A stretch of DNA of 64,000 bases, taken from the NCBI GenBank assembly GCA_013791885.1, contig VMSZ01000068.1, forward strand, positions 1-64,000. Reading direction: 5' to 3'. Source of the DNA: Sulfurimonas sp. Lineage in GTDB: Bacteria; Campylobacterota; Campylobacteria; Campylobacterales; Sulfurimonadaceae. Positions 1-8,090 of this stretch are shown here, piece after piece (positions within the stretch are counted from its first letter, which is position 1; the number at the start of each line of letters is the position of its first letter). The notes under the pieces are model-generated. The model had not been told where the DNA came from. It saw nothing but the letters and a program-made list of their open reading frames with translations, and ran no database searches. Made by a program: the position numbers and the translations under genes.

Positions 1-47
1 TCTCTCTTCATGAATCTGTTGCGCCCTTCCTCTTTTGTTACCTTTTG

Positions 48-53
48 ATTATA
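48..53 (-). promoter_or_regulatory. Putative -10 box of a gene leaving the window to the left
   Basis: Read on the minus strand this is a perfect TATAAT, with a weak -35 (TTTGTA, bases 71-76) 17 bases upstream. Downstream on the minus strand are a purine-rich GGAAGGG and an ATG at bases 11-9. A divergent gene probably begins at the window edge, but only about four codons are visible, so nothing can be said about its product. Confidence 0.4.
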
Positions 54-85
54 TACTTCGCAAAATTTAATACAAAGATTTCTTT

Positions 86-373
86 ATGCAAAATATAGTA
101 AAAACATTTAGACACATAAACACACTGGAGGGCTATTCTTACATCATTTTACTTTTCATTGCTATGCCGTTGAAATACCTCTTAGGCTTTGCGATTGCAG
201 TAAAAATTGTTGGTATGCTTCACGGTATTTTGTTTATTGCATTACTCATACTGTTAGTTTTGGCAAGTGAAAAAGCAAAATGGGGCTTTAAGAAAAATGT
301 GATTTTTTTCATAGCTTCACTGGTTCCATTTGCGACATTTGCTACAAGCAAGCAAATTAAAAATTATGAATAA
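86..373 (+). CDS. DUF3817-family small integral membrane protein
   Basis: A 95-residue protein with about three membrane helices. The conserved features of the DUF3817 (YdzA-like) family are visible: an N-terminal LEGYSYIILL segment, an AMPLKY motif at about residues 27-32, and a VGMLHGILF motif at about 42-50 in which Gly-x-x-His-Gly is the family hallmark. The biochemical role of this family is unknown. It stands alone in front of another small membrane protein gene, 70 bases downstream. The family call rests on motif memory; the membrane location is clear from the hydrophobic segments. Confidence 0.75.
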   Translation: MQNIVKTFRHINTLEGYSYIILLFIAMPLKYLLGFAIAVKIVGMLHGILFIALLILLVLASEKAKWGFKKNVIFFIASLVPFATFATSKQIKNYE

Positions 374-443
374 ACAAGACCCATTAAAGTTATAAAAGAA
401 ATTTTTTGATAAAATCTCATACTTTTTACATTAGGAATATATT

Positions 444-740
444 ATGATAGCAGGAATACATGAGCAGGATTTGATTGCGTATATGATTTTTGGGCTCATC
501 TTAAACTTCGCATTTTCTATAATGTTTGGCCTTTATCTGAGTAAAAACATTGGTATGCAGGAGATGATAAGCTCAAAAGGCGACAAAGAGCAAAATATAC
601 TTATCAGCCTTAGCCTTCTCGTACCTTATGCAAAGATGTTAATCACGCTTTACCGGGTTGGTATTTTACAAATATTTTTTTTGAACAAGGGTTATTCTCA
701 CAAAGAGTTTTGGATTTACATGACCCACAAACACAACTAA
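444..740 (+). CDS. Hypothetical membrane protein, 98 aa
   Basis: I do not recognise a family. The protein has a hydrophobic helix at about residues 10-33 and a second hydrophobic stretch at about 50-80, so it is probably a two-helix inner-membrane protein with a basic, histidine-containing C-terminal tail (THKHN). It follows the DUF3817 gene on the same strand, and its stop overlaps the stop of the convergent flippase gene by four bases. It is a full, uninterrupted frame, but I have no homology-type evidence that it is expressed. Confidence 0.55.
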   Translation: MIAGIHEQDLIAYMIFGLILNFAFSIMFGLYLSKNIGMQEMISSKGDKEQNILISLSLLVPYAKMLITLYRVGILQIFFLNKGYSHKEFWIYMTHKHN

Positions 741-1978
741 AGAGAGTTTTTCAACTCTTTTAGTAATCTTCTCTCCACTACAAACGAAACTAAGAACATT
801 ATCAAGTAACTCGAAACCAGAGCAATTATGACAGAGATAACACTCTGTGAATAGAAATTATAGATAATATAAAAGACTGCAAGTAAAGAGATAATTCCCA
901 ACAAACGGATAAGAAGAGCTCTCATAAAGGCCCCGCTTGCTTTGATAAACGCAACCTGATATGAATTTATAATTAAAAAGATAAAGAAAAATGAGAGGTG
1001 TTTTATCATAAGGGAGGCATTTGCATACTCAGGCGGGAAAAGATATTCTAAAATCTGCGCTGAGAAAAGCAGCGATACAACCACGAAGACACTACTCACC
1101 ACAAACGCATATCTAAGTATCCATCTTTTTAATTCTAAAACTTCTTCTATTTTTTTATCGCTGATGAGTTTTGAGAGCTCAGGCAGAACAAACCTGAAAA
1201 TTGGAAAAACAAAGAGCATGACCATGTATGAAAATATAGGTTTTGTCACAACTTGAAAATCACCTAGTTCATCGATACTAAAGTAATGCATCATCAAGAA
1301 AACCACCATATATAAAAGGACAATACCAGAACCAAATTCGATGGTTGAAATGACAGAGTTTTTTATAAACTTTATTGCCTGTTCATCAAAGACAGGCTGT
1401 TGAAAAGAAACAGTGGGAAAATCTCGTTTTTTTGCGTAAAAAATATAGAAACTTACCATAAAGGAGCTCATAATTGTTGCAATAAAAAGAGGTCGAACAC
1501 CATTTAAATCAAAAACATAATATGCCAAAGCAAACCAAAAAAGTATTAACAAAGGCTCTAGCACTGTTATAACATTCATAAGAGTATAAAGTCTATACAT
1601 GGCTATGATATTTGAAAAATAAAGAACACCGCTAATGCTCAAAACTGTTGCAACAAGGTACCAGTAGTGTATATCTACTCCCATTTTGTGTTTTAAAAAT
1701 GGTATAACAAAAGCCCATGAAATTAAAACACTCAAGAGTAAAAAGCCTCTAAAAATATTGATTATCATTGTCGCATTTTTGAGTTGAGAAAACGCAACGA
1801 CCATAGAAGATCTAAACCCGACTAAAACTAAAAGAGTAAGCGTAAAGATATCAATAGCAGTAAAATAGAGAGTTAAAGTCGCTTTGTTAATGAGATGTGA
1901 AGCAAGAATTTTAAATGAAAAATTCAATCCTATTCCAATCAATGTAACGGCTATACCGCTGTAGAACGCTTTTTTCAA
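737..1978 (-). CDS. Polysaccharide/lipid-linked oligosaccharide flippase (Wzx/MATE-like)
   Basis: A 413-residue protein that is hydrophobic throughout, with about 12 predicted membrane helices. Size and layout fit the Wzx/MurJ-like polysaccharide-transport family of the MOP superfamily, which moves undecaprenyl-linked sugars across the inner membrane. Charged loops separate the helices and the C-terminus is basic (VERRLLKEL). The start is TTG, six bases after a good GGGAG ribosome-binding site. No glycosyltransferase genes are adjacent, so the substrate (O-antigen, capsule or other) cannot be inferred. The family call is from overall architecture, not from a diagnostic catalytic motif. Confidence 0.7.
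   Translation of the reverse strand: MKKAFYSGIAVTLIGIGLNFSFKILASHLINKATLTLYFTAIDIFTLTLLVLVGFRSSMVVAFSQLKNATMIINIFRGFLLLSVLISWAFVIPFLKHKMGVDIHYWYLVATVLSISGVLYFSNIIAMYRLYTLMNVITVLEPLLILFWFALAYYVFDLNGVRPLFIATIMSSFMVSFYIFYAKKRDFPTVSFQQPVFDEQAIKFIKNSVISTIEFGSGIVLLYMVVFLMMHYFSIDELGDFQVVTKPIFSYMVMLFVFPIFRFVLPELSKLISDKKIEEVLELKRWILRYAFVVSSVFVVVSLLFSAQILEYLFPPEYANASLMIKHLSFFFIFLIINSYQVAFIKASGAFMRALLIRLLGIISLLAVFYIIYNFYSQSVISVIIALVSSYLIMFLVSFVVERRLLKELKNSL
743..758. terminator. Putative bidirectional terminator hairpin
   Basis: AGAGTT-TTTC-AACTCT is a perfect 6-bp stem, flanked by AAAG on the left and TTTAG on the right. It sits at the junction of two convergent genes and lies inside the last codons of the minus-strand flippase gene. 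Its short stem makes it only a moderate terminator candidate. Confidence 0.4.
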
Positions 1979-1980
1979 TG

Positions 1981-2091
1981 CTACTCCCTATAAGATTCAA
2001 TCACACAATTTTTTAAAATTGCAAGCATCAACTCTTCCGCACGAAGGATATTTATAAACGACAATAAAAAAATAAATAAGAACTTGTTCAT
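1981..2091 (-). CDS. Possible 36-aa signal-peptide-like leader ORF before the flippase gene
   Basis: This short frame begins MNKFLFIFLLSF and reads as a lysine-containing N-terminus followed by a hydrophobic core. It ends three bases before the TTG start of the flippase gene, so it could be a translated leader. There is no convincing ribosome-binding site. A longer version of the frame would run through the promoter and start of the divergent 53-residue gene, which I consider unlikely. Treat it as a weak candidate. Confidence 0.2.
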   Translation of the reverse strand: MNKFLFIFLLSFINILRAEELMLAILKNCVIESYRE

Positions 2092-2105
2092 ATATGATTT
2101 TAACA

Positions 2106-2114
2106 TGTTATAAT
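2106..2114 (+). promoter_or_regulatory. Extended -10 promoter for the 53-aa membrane protein
   Basis: TGTTATAAT is a textbook extended -10 element (TGnTATAAT). It is 27 bases upstream of the ATG at 2141, which itself has an AAGGG Shine-Dalgarno. Together they support expression of the small gene that follows. Confidence 0.6.
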
Positions 2115-2140
2115 TAACCCCATAAAATGAAGGGTAGAAT

Positions 2141-2302
2141 ATGCAGGATTTTAAATTGAAAATAGTTTTGAGCATCTTAAGTGCTATAGTGTTTTCATTT
2201 ATATTTATTTTGCTTGCGTTTGTTCTGCCTTTAGACAAAGACACTGCATTTTCTTCGAAACCTAAAAATAAACTTGAAGCTGTTTCGCAATCTTTAAAAT
2301 GA
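2141..2302 (+). CDS. Small single-pass membrane protein, 53 aa
   Basis: This gene is below common length cutoffs. The ATG is preceded by GGG with a 6-base spacing and by an extended -10 promoter at 2106-2114. The peptide has a short polar N-terminus (MQDFKLK), one strongly hydrophobic helix at about residues 8-30 ending in Pro, and a polar Lys/Ser-rich tail, so it is an N-in/C-out single-pass protein if the positive-inside rule holds. It reads divergently from the flippase gene and its stop abuts the convergent 161-residue gene. No function is recognisable. Promoter, ribosome-binding site and membrane helix together make a real gene likely. Confidence 0.6.
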   Translation: MQDFKLKIVLSILSAIVFSFIFILLAFVLPLDKDTAFSSKPKNKLEAVSQSLK

Positions 2303-2304
2303 AA

Positions 2305-2790
2305 TTATAATGTTTTTTTGATGTTAATTGTTGTGACGGTGTTGTAAGCGCATATAGGTTTTAGCTTAATAGCACAGGCTTGAAGTGCTTGTATACATAT
2401 TTCTAGATATTCCAAATCATCTTTTTTCATTAACTCAAACAAGAGCTTTTCTGCATCTTTTATGCGTAAATTTCTTGCTACGCCAAGATTTTTATGTGCT
2501 AATTCTCTAAGTGGTAAATAATTGAGAACTGCATGTTCTTTTCTTGCAATTTTTAAGGCCAAAAGCAAATCCGCAAATATATAAACAGATTTTAAAATCT
2601 GAGCAACGTAATCTTCAACCAAATGATGAACCAACTCATCATCTAGTCCTAACTCTTCAACAGCCTCATCCGAAGAATAAACATATCCGTTTATCTCAAG
2701 CATTTTGAGTTCTTTAAGTAAGAGTTCTTTACACACTTCATCCGCACTGAGTAAGAATGACTTAATTTGCTCTTCTTTTGATTTGTTCAT
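2305..2790 (-). CDS. Hypothetical alpha-helical protein, 161 aa
   Basis: I do not recognise a family. The sequence is rich in Leu, Glu, Lys and Ala and reads as a bundle of amphipathic helices, with several acidic segments (SSDEAVEELGLDDEL at about residues 39-53) and no signal peptide or membrane helix. It is probably a cytosolic protein. Three cysteines sit in the C-terminal half (ICIQALQACAIKLKPIC) without a metal-binding pattern I can name. It follows htpG on the same strand, separated by a hairpin, so it is probably its own transcription unit. A modest GAGAG lies just before the ATG. Confidence 0.55.
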   Translation of the reverse strand: MNKSKEEQIKSFLLSADEVCKELLLKELKMLEINGYVYSSDEAVEELGLDDELVHHLVEDYVAQILKSVYIFADLLLALKIARKEHAVLNYLPLRELAHKNLGVARNLRIKDAEKLLFELMKKDDLEYLEICIQALQACAIKLKPICAYNTVTTINIKKTL

Positions 2791-2877
2791 TTAGCTCTCA
2801 TGTTTTTATTCGTTTTCGCAAGATAGCATAGTTATTCGTAAAATATATACAATAAAGCGTAAATTCTATTTTATTTT

Positions 2878-2902
2878 AATGAGTGCTACAAATGCACTCA
2901 TT
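2878..2902 (-). terminator. Hairpin downstream of htpG
   Basis: AATGAGTGC-N7-GCACTCATT forms a perfect 9-bp stem eight bases after the htpG stop. There is no strong U-tract on the minus strand, so this is a probable but non-canonical terminator. Its GAGTGC/GCACTC halves resemble pieces of the HrcA-binding CIRCE element, but the order is inverted relative to CIRCE. Confidence 0.5.
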
Positions 2903-2910
2903 TAAAAAAC

Positions 2911-4803
2911 TTATAAAGCTTTTGTCATAATTCTGTTAAGTCTGGCAATGAAATCAGGAGTATCGTTCAACTCTTGTCCGTCAAAAAGTTTTGCCTGGTC
3001 AAGTAAAACATGAGCTGCATCATTAATAAGATTTACATCTGAAGAATCTTTTAACTTCATTAAAAGTTCATGTTTAGGATTGATAAGTAAAATTGGAGCC
3101 GGAGCCGGAACATCGCCGCCCTGACCCATCTGTTTCATCATCTGCGCCATCATATATGAGGGATCTTCTTTGTCGATTTTTATAGCTACCGCAGAGTCTG
3201 TCAAATCTGAAGTCGTCTCAACGGCTTTTACGCTCTCACCAAGAGCATCTTTAAACTGTTTTGCCAAACCTTCGTAAGTTTTTGCAACTTCCTCTTCAGC
3301 TTTTTTCTCTTCTTCGCTCTCTTCAAATTTCGCATCGGCAACAGGAATGAGCTTATATTCTTTGTACTCATTCACCATTGGGAAAATAATGGTATCTATC
3401 TCTTCGTTAAGCACTAAAACATCCAGACCGCGAGATTTAAATCTCTCTAATGCAGGAGAATTTTTGAGCATAGACAAAGATGTTTTACCTGTAATATAGT
3501 AAATCTCTTTTTTTGCTTCATCTACATTTTTTACAAACTCTTCAATAGTAGTTTTTTCACTTGCGTTTAGCGTGTTAAATTGTAAAAGTTCTAAAATTCT
3601 TTCACGGTTAGCGAAGTCATTGTAGAGACCTTCTTTTAAAACATTGCCAAATTCAGCATAAAATTTATCATATTTTTCTTTATCATTTTTAGCTAGTTTA
3701 GCAAGCTCTGAGAGTACTTTTTTCACAGAAGCATTTTTGATTTTCGCCATGACTGCGTTTGACTGTAAAATCTCACGAGAAACATTCAACGGCAAATCTT
3801 TAGAGTCAATCACACCACGCAAGAAACGCAAGTATGTCGGCATAAGCTCTTTTTCATCATCTGTAATGAAAACACGGTTAATGTAGAGTTTAATGCCCGG
3901 TTGGTAATCCATTCTATACATATCCATAGGCGCTTTGCTTGGGATGTAAAAAAGAGTTGTATACTCTATTGCACCCTCAGCTTTGTTGTGCATCCAAGTA
4001 AGTGGTTCTTCAGAAGAGTGCGCAATTGAGCTGTAAAAATCTTTGTACTCTTCATCTTTGATTTCATTTTTTGAAATACTCCAAAGAGCATTCGCACGGT
4101 TAATTTGAACATTTTCTATATCCGTTCTGCTTGGTTCAAGCTCTTTGCCATCCTCATCTTTTTTGGCAGGAACAAATTTTTCTTTATCCATAAAAATTGC
4201 GAATGGAATGTGATTAGAATATTTTTTAATAATGCTCTCAATTCTATGACTCTCTAAAAATTCATCTTCATCATCATTTAAATGCATTACTATTGTCGTA
4301 CCGTGACCATCTTGTGTTGTCGGCTCAAGTTCAAACTCACCATCACCTGTACTAGTCCACAAGAATGCCTGATCTTCACCGGCTTTTTTTGTTGTTACTT
4401 CAACTTTATGTGCAACCATAAAACAAGCGTAAAAACCGACACCGAATTGTCCAATAAGATTTGAGTCTTTTTTCTGATCACCCGTAAGATTTTGTAAAAA
4501 CGCTTTTGTACCGCTTTTTGCGATAGTCCCCAAATTGTTCATCAAATCTTCTTCGTTCATACCAATACCGGTATCTCTGATAGTTAAAGTTTTTGCCTCT
4601 TTATTCGCAACGATATCAATACGAGGTGCAAACGCAACATTCTTGTATTTTTCATCTGTTAAAACAAGCATATTTAACTTATCAAGTGCATCTGAAGCGT
4701 TTGATACCAACTCGCGTAAAAAAATCTCTTTGTTTGAATAGAGTGAGTGAATCATAAGATGTAGAATTTGATTTGCTTCTGTCTGAAATTGATGTTTTGC
4801 CAT
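2911..4803 (-). CDS. htpG: Molecular chaperone HtpG (bacterial Hsp90)
   Basis: A 630-residue cytosolic ATP-dependent chaperone, the usual length for HtpG. The N-terminal GHKL ATPase domain shows the Hsp90 landmarks: LFLREL/LVSNASDALDKL at about residues 28-43, IRDTGIGM with the ATP-contacting Asp and Gly residues at about 74-81, and GQFGVGFYA at about 119-127. The middle domain contains the NVSREILQ motif used in client and ATP contacts. The C-terminal dimerisation domain is complete and there is no charged linker, as expected of bacterial forms. The start is ATG with AAGGA upstream. A hairpin lies on each side, so it is probably monocistronic; no clear CIRCE or sigma-32-type element is visible upstream. 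Confidence 0.97.
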   Translation of the reverse strand: MAKHQFQTEANQILHLMIHSLYSNKEIFLRELVSNASDALDKLNMLVLTDEKYKNVAFAPRIDIVANKEAKTLTIRDTGIGMNEEDLMNNLGTIAKSGTKAFLQNLTGDQKKDSNLIGQFGVGFYACFMVAHKVEVTTKKAGEDQAFLWTSTGDGEFELEPTTQDGHGTTIVMHLNDDEDEFLESHRIESIIKKYSNHIPFAIFMDKEKFVPAKKDEDGKELEPSRTDIENVQINRANALWSISKNEIKDEEYKDFYSSIAHSSEEPLTWMHNKAEGAIEYTTLFYIPSKAPMDMYRMDYQPGIKLYINRVFITDDEKELMPTYLRFLRGVIDSKDLPLNVSREILQSNAVMAKIKNASVKKVLSELAKLAKNDKEKYDKFYAEFGNVLKEGLYNDFANRERILELLQFNTLNASEKTTIEEFVKNVDEAKKEIYYITGKTSLSMLKNSPALERFKSRGLDVLVLNEEIDTIIFPMVNEYKEYKLIPVADAKFEESEEEKKAEEEVAKTYEGLAKQFKDALGESVKAVETTSDLTDSAVAIKIDKEDPSYMMAQMMKQMGQGGDVPAPAPILLINPKHELLMKLKDSSDVNLINDAAHVLLDQAKLFDGQELNDTPDFIARLNRIMTKAL

Positions 4804-4870
4804 ATTTTAATTCCTTGTTGTAAAAATTTTTATGATTTTAACAAAAAAAGGTTAATGAATACAATACACA

Positions 4871-4907
4871 TCAAGTTACTTTAGTCTTATTGACTAAAGT
4901 AACTTGA
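4871..4907. repeat. 16-bp perfect inverted repeat between the antiporter gene and htpG
   Basis: Two perfectly complementary 16-base arms (4871-4886 and 4892-4907) flank a 5-base loop TTATT. The element lies 13 bases past the antiporter stop and about 70 bases before the htpG start on the minus strand. No U-tract follows on either strand, so it is either an atypical terminator or a protein- or RNA-binding element affecting htpG. Confidence 0.6.
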
Positions 4908-4919
4908 GTAATATACAGA

Positions 4920-6515
4920 TTAAATATAAGTTTGCAGCTCTTTTACTGTTGTCTCATTCTCAACAATAATATTTTCTAGGCCCATCTCAAACAATGAATT
5001 TCTCTCTTTTTTTGAGTGGACTTTGACTATGATTTTGTCACCAGAAATCATGGTCATTATATTTTCACACACTAAATGAAGTTTTTTTGGATTATCTATA
5101 GCAACAATCACCTTCTTCGCTCTTTTCATATAAGAATTTTTGAGTATCTCTCTATTAGAGGCACTTCCAAAAATAACCGGTTCATTATTTTTTTGTGCAA
5201 GATGGAACTGGTCTATGTTATTTTCTACAATAATGTAAACCTCACCATCATCCTTAAGTTTTGCAACAACGCTTTGTCCAAATTCTCCATAACCTAAAAC
5301 AACCAGATGCTCTTTATATGGACAACTTTTTAGACTTACTTCCAAATCTGCAAACTCATCTTTTATAAAATGATCCGATATTCTGCTGAGATTTTTTAAG
5401 ATAAAAGGCGTGAGCACCATAGAAATGACAATAGTAACAATCATAACTTGTCCATAAGGTGCCTCTATAATTGAATTCACTCGGGCCAATTCTAATATTG
5501 CAAGCGCAAATTCACCTATTTGGATAAGTGAAAACGCAGTTTTTAAAGTTGTTCTTTTGTTATTTGCTTTGCTCATGCGTATAAGAAAATAAATGATGAT
5601 AAATTTGATAAACATAATGGAGACTAAAAGTAATGCCACGTAATGTATATACTCAAATATCACATCAAAGTTTATTTGCATACCGACGGTAATAAAAAAT
5701 ATCCCTAAAAGTATGTCTCTAAAGGGAATAAGGTCGGCCTCTGCCTGATGTTTATATTTCGTTTCTGCAATAAGCATACTGGCGACAAAAGCTCCCAACG
5801 AATATGAAAAGCCTAAAACATGGGCACCATACGATGCTCCTATTGCTAAAAATAAAATCGACCCTATAAAAAGCTCATCTGATTTTGTTTTTACTATTTG
5901 ATTAAAAAACGGTTCTAATAAATATTTACCTATTACATACAGAGCAATAAGTAATATCAACACTCCAATTGCAACCTCGGCAATAACACTTCGAAGAGAA
6001 CTCTCTTGCGAACTTATAACACCAATGATGATAAGAATCGGAATAACTGCAATATCTTGCATGATGAGAATTCCTAAGGCATTTTTTCCATACTTTTTAT
6101 TAATTTCTCCAGTTTCATTAAAAGTTTTTAAGATAATCGCCGTAGAAGACATTGCCACTGCCATCGATATAACGAGCGCCGTATATTTTTCTATGTTAAA
6201 AATATAGTAAGAGATAAACAGAACCACAAATATGGTAATAAGTATCTGCAGGCTTCCAACAACGAAAACTTCATATTTCATGTCTTTTAAATGCTGCACA
6301 GAAAATTCCAAGCCTATTGTAAACATCAAAAAAACTATTCCAAACTCAGCTATCTCTTTGAGTTCATGGTTGTTCACTGCATCATGAAGTCCAAAAACAT
6401 ACGATATGATGGTTCCTGTAAAAATATAACCAATGATTGTAGGCAGGCCGAATTTTTTTAAAAATATATTTGCCACAAGGGAGATAAACAGTGTTGCTAC
6501 TATAATTCCTAACAT
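4920..6515 (-). CDS. KefB/KefC-type cation:proton antiporter (CPA2) with C-terminal TrkA-N domain
   Basis: A 531-residue inner-membrane protein. Residues about 1-375 form the Na+/H+ exchanger domain with about 12 helices, including the TIGLEFS segment and GILIMQDIAVIPIL, the QD-containing signature of KefB/C-like carriers. Residues about 400-531 form a TrkA-N nucleotide-binding domain with an intact Rossmann loop GYGEFG. It probably exchanges K+ or Na+ for H+ under nucleotide or redox control; the ion cannot be deduced. The start is ATG with AAAGGA, and a TATAAT lies upstream at 6563-6568. The family is secure, the substrate is not. Confidence 0.9.
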   Translation of the reverse strand: MLGIIVATLFISLVANIFLKKFGLPTIIGYIFTGTIISYVFGLHDAVNNHELKEIAEFGIVFLMFTIGLEFSVQHLKDMKYEVFVVGSLQILITIFVVLFISYYIFNIEKYTALVISMAVAMSSTAIILKTFNETGEINKKYGKNALGILIMQDIAVIPILIIIGVISSQESSLRSVIAEVAIGVLILLIALYVIGKYLLEPFFNQIVKTKSDELFIGSILFLAIGASYGAHVLGFSYSLGAFVASMLIAETKYKHQAEADLIPFRDILLGIFFITVGMQINFDVIFEYIHYVALLLVSIMFIKFIIIYFLIRMSKANNKRTTLKTAFSLIQIGEFALAILELARVNSIIEAPYGQVMIVTIVISMVLTPFILKNLSRISDHFIKDEFADLEVSLKSCPYKEHLVVLGYGEFGQSVVAKLKDDGEVYIIVENNIDQFHLAQKNNEPVIFGSASNREILKNSYMKRAKKVIVAIDNPKKLHLVCENIMTMISGDKIIVKVHSKKERNSLFEMGLENIIVENETTVKELQTYI

Positions 6516-6562
6516 AATTCTTCCTTTTTTACTTGTATCTTTATCTCTTTATATTGGGTACG

Positions 6563-6595
6563 ATTATATACTAATCTTTTAAATTCCTGTATAAT
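6563..6595. promoter_or_regulatory. Divergent promoters between the antiporter and SnoaL-like genes
   Basis: Two TATAAT boxes point apart: 6563-6568 on the minus strand for the antiporter gene, and 6590-6595 on the plus strand for the gene at 6623. No clear -35 is visible for either, which is common in this phylum. Confidence 0.5.
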
Positions 6596-6622
6596 TCCAT
6601 AAATTTAAAGCCAGACGAGATT

Positions 6623-7021
6623 ATGAAAACAAACAAGCAAATCGTAACTTCATACTATGAAAACTTATGGAATAAACAAGACAAATCTTATGTAGATAAA
6701 CTACTGCATGAAGATATAGTTTTTAGAGGTTCTCTCAACATTGAAACTCGTGGGAAAAAAGAGTTTTTAGACTATTTTGATACTATTATCAAAGGTATTC
6801 CAAACCTTTATCATTCGGTTGAAATCATGGTGAGCGAAGGCAGTTTTGTAACAACAAGAACGCTTTATAACGGCACACACAGTGGCGAACTTGCAGGGTT
6901 TAAACCTACCGGCAACCATATTGTCTACTATGGAGCTTCATTCTTTAAAATAAAAGATGAAAAAATTATTGACATTTGGGTTCTTGGTGACTTAAACTCT
7001 CTTTACAAGCAGCTCGTCTAA
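6623..7021 (+). CDS. SnoaL-like / ester cyclase family protein (NTF2 fold)
   Basis: A 132-residue soluble protein with the SnoaL-like polyketide-cyclase pattern: an N-terminal helix ending in YYENLWNKQD, a conserved ... G-x-x-x-x-x-F motif (RGKKEFLDYF at about residues 43-52), and a C-terminal strand pair ending KIIDIWVLGDLNSLYKQL. Members fold as an alpha+beta barrel cone with a small pocket. Many act on small molecules or have no known activity, so I infer no substrate. It is a single gene with its own -10 upstream, and a hairpin separates it from the convergent peptidase gene. Confidence 0.75.
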   Translation: MKTNKQIVTSYYENLWNKQDKSYVDKLLHEDIVFRGSLNIETRGKKEFLDYFDTIIKGIPNLYHSVEIMVSEGSFVTTRTLYNGTHSGELAGFKPTGNHIVYYGASFFKIKDEKIIDIWVLGDLNSLYKQLV

Positions 7022-7032
7022 CTCTCTTTTTT

Positions 7033-7058
7033 GGCAGCATTTTTTTAAGCTGCCTTCT
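7033..7058 (+). terminator. Terminator hairpin after the SnoaL-like gene
   Basis: GGCAGC (7033-7038) and GCTGCC (7049-7054) form a 6-bp GC-rich stem around an AT-only loop, followed on the plus strand by TTCTCTTT. It separates two convergent genes and may serve both. Confidence 0.6.
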
Positions 7059-7060
7059 CT

Positions 7061-8089
7061 TTATATATAGAGCCCTTTCAATACTTTTATAATACTCTCA
7101 ACAGATTTTATGGAAGCTGTTTCATTTACTGTATGGTACCCAATAGTAGGTATTTGAAGTGTTGTACCCTGAATTTCTCCCTTGGTAGCGTGAATAATTC
7201 TTCCAAGTTCAGTAGTTCCAAGAGAGCCTTTCGTGCCATTTTTTAGCATTTTCTTTTTAAGATATGTGTCTTTAAAGTGATAACGAACACCCTCTTTTTT
7301 AGCGATTTTTTTAATTTTATCTTTGAGTGGTGAGCGAAAGACTGCATTTGAATCACGATGTCGTAAAACAATATCGATAGCTTTTATATCTTCAAGTTTC
7401 TCATATGGGCTTGTATCAAGAACTAGCAACTCGTTTGTCGTGATGTCAAAGCGTCTGAAATACTCCAACAAAAATCTCCAACTTTTCCCCGCCTCTTCCG
7501 ATGCCGTAAAAAATGCCGTTCCTTTGTAGCCTATCTGATACATATATATAATTATGGCTACAGATATAACATTATCAAGTTGTGCAGAGATAATATCTCC
7601 CTTAATTTCAAGCTTATCCATAAACGCAATAGGAGTTGAAGGAAATAAAAAGTCAAAGCCATCTACTTTAAAAATAATGTTATTTCTTCTGTTGCAAAGA
7701 AAAGCATCTTTAATAGTTCCAATACCCAAATAAGTACCGGACCATGGCTCATAAGCCTGAACTTTTTCATCTACAAATCTTGAAGTAAAGTTGCGCAAAA
7801 GCTGTTCAGCATTTGAAGTTCCCGTTAAGTCTGCTCTGTTTTTTGTAATAAACGCAGCATACTGAAATTCATTATGTCCAGTACAGATAAGGCCGTGTCT
7901 ATCCGCGTGAGATGAGAGATAACCACTCTCTGGCTCGTCTCCCTTTGCAACTAAAACCCCGTCATAATATTCAACAGTGACACCGAGTTCTTCAAGTTCG
8001 CGTTTTACAAACATAAAAAAAGGATGCTCTGCACCCACTACACTCGGAATTCTTATTAGTTGTTTTAAAGTATCGTAAAATTCTTCCAT
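7061..8089 (-). CDS. M42-like zinc metallopeptidase / aminopeptidase
   Basis: A 342-residue soluble enzyme of the MH clan (M20/M42-type co-catalytic zinc peptidases). Visible candidate metal and catalytic residues are HADRHG at about 60-65 (His-x-Asp), AQLDN at about 170-174 (Asp), ASEEAG at about 195-200 (the general base Glu-Glu pair), VLDTSP at about 224-229 (Asp) and GYHTVNE at about 317-323 (His). In this fold the enzymes remove N-terminal amino acids or deacylate small substrates. It is the last gene of a four-gene operon and starts one base after the preceding stop, so translation is probably coupled. The substrate is unknown; the operon suggests small amino-acid conjugates or peptides. 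Confidence 0.75.
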   Translation of the reverse strand: MEEFYDTLKQLIRIPSVVGAEHPFFMFVKRELEELGVTVEYYDGVLVAKGDEPESGYLSSHADRHGLICTGHNEFQYAAFITKNRADLTGTSNAEQLLRNFTSRFVDEKVQAYEPWSGTYLGIGTIKDAFLCNRRNNIIFKVDGFDFLFPSTPIAFMDKLEIKGDIISAQLDNVISVAIIIYMYQIGYKGTAFFTASEEAGKSWRFLLEYFRRFDITTNELLVLDTSPYEKLEDIKAIDIVLRHRDSNAVFRSPLKDKIKKIAKKEGVRYHFKDTYLKKKMLKNGTKGSLGTTELGRIIHATKGEIQGTTLQIPTIGYHTVNETASIKSVESIIKVLKGLYI

Positions 8090-8090
8090 A

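Noticed and set aside
1981..2244. 87-codon minus-strand frame before the flippase gene
   Set aside because: The frame runs through the extended -10 promoter, ribosome-binding site and start of the 53-aa plus-strand gene and has no ribosome-binding site of its own. Only its last 36 codons were kept, as a weak leader candidate.
2878..2902. CIRCE-like element near htpG
   Set aside because: CIRCE is TTAGCACTC-N9-GAGTGCTAA. Here the half-sites are in inverted order and the element is at the 3' end of the gene, so it is better explained as a terminator hairpin.
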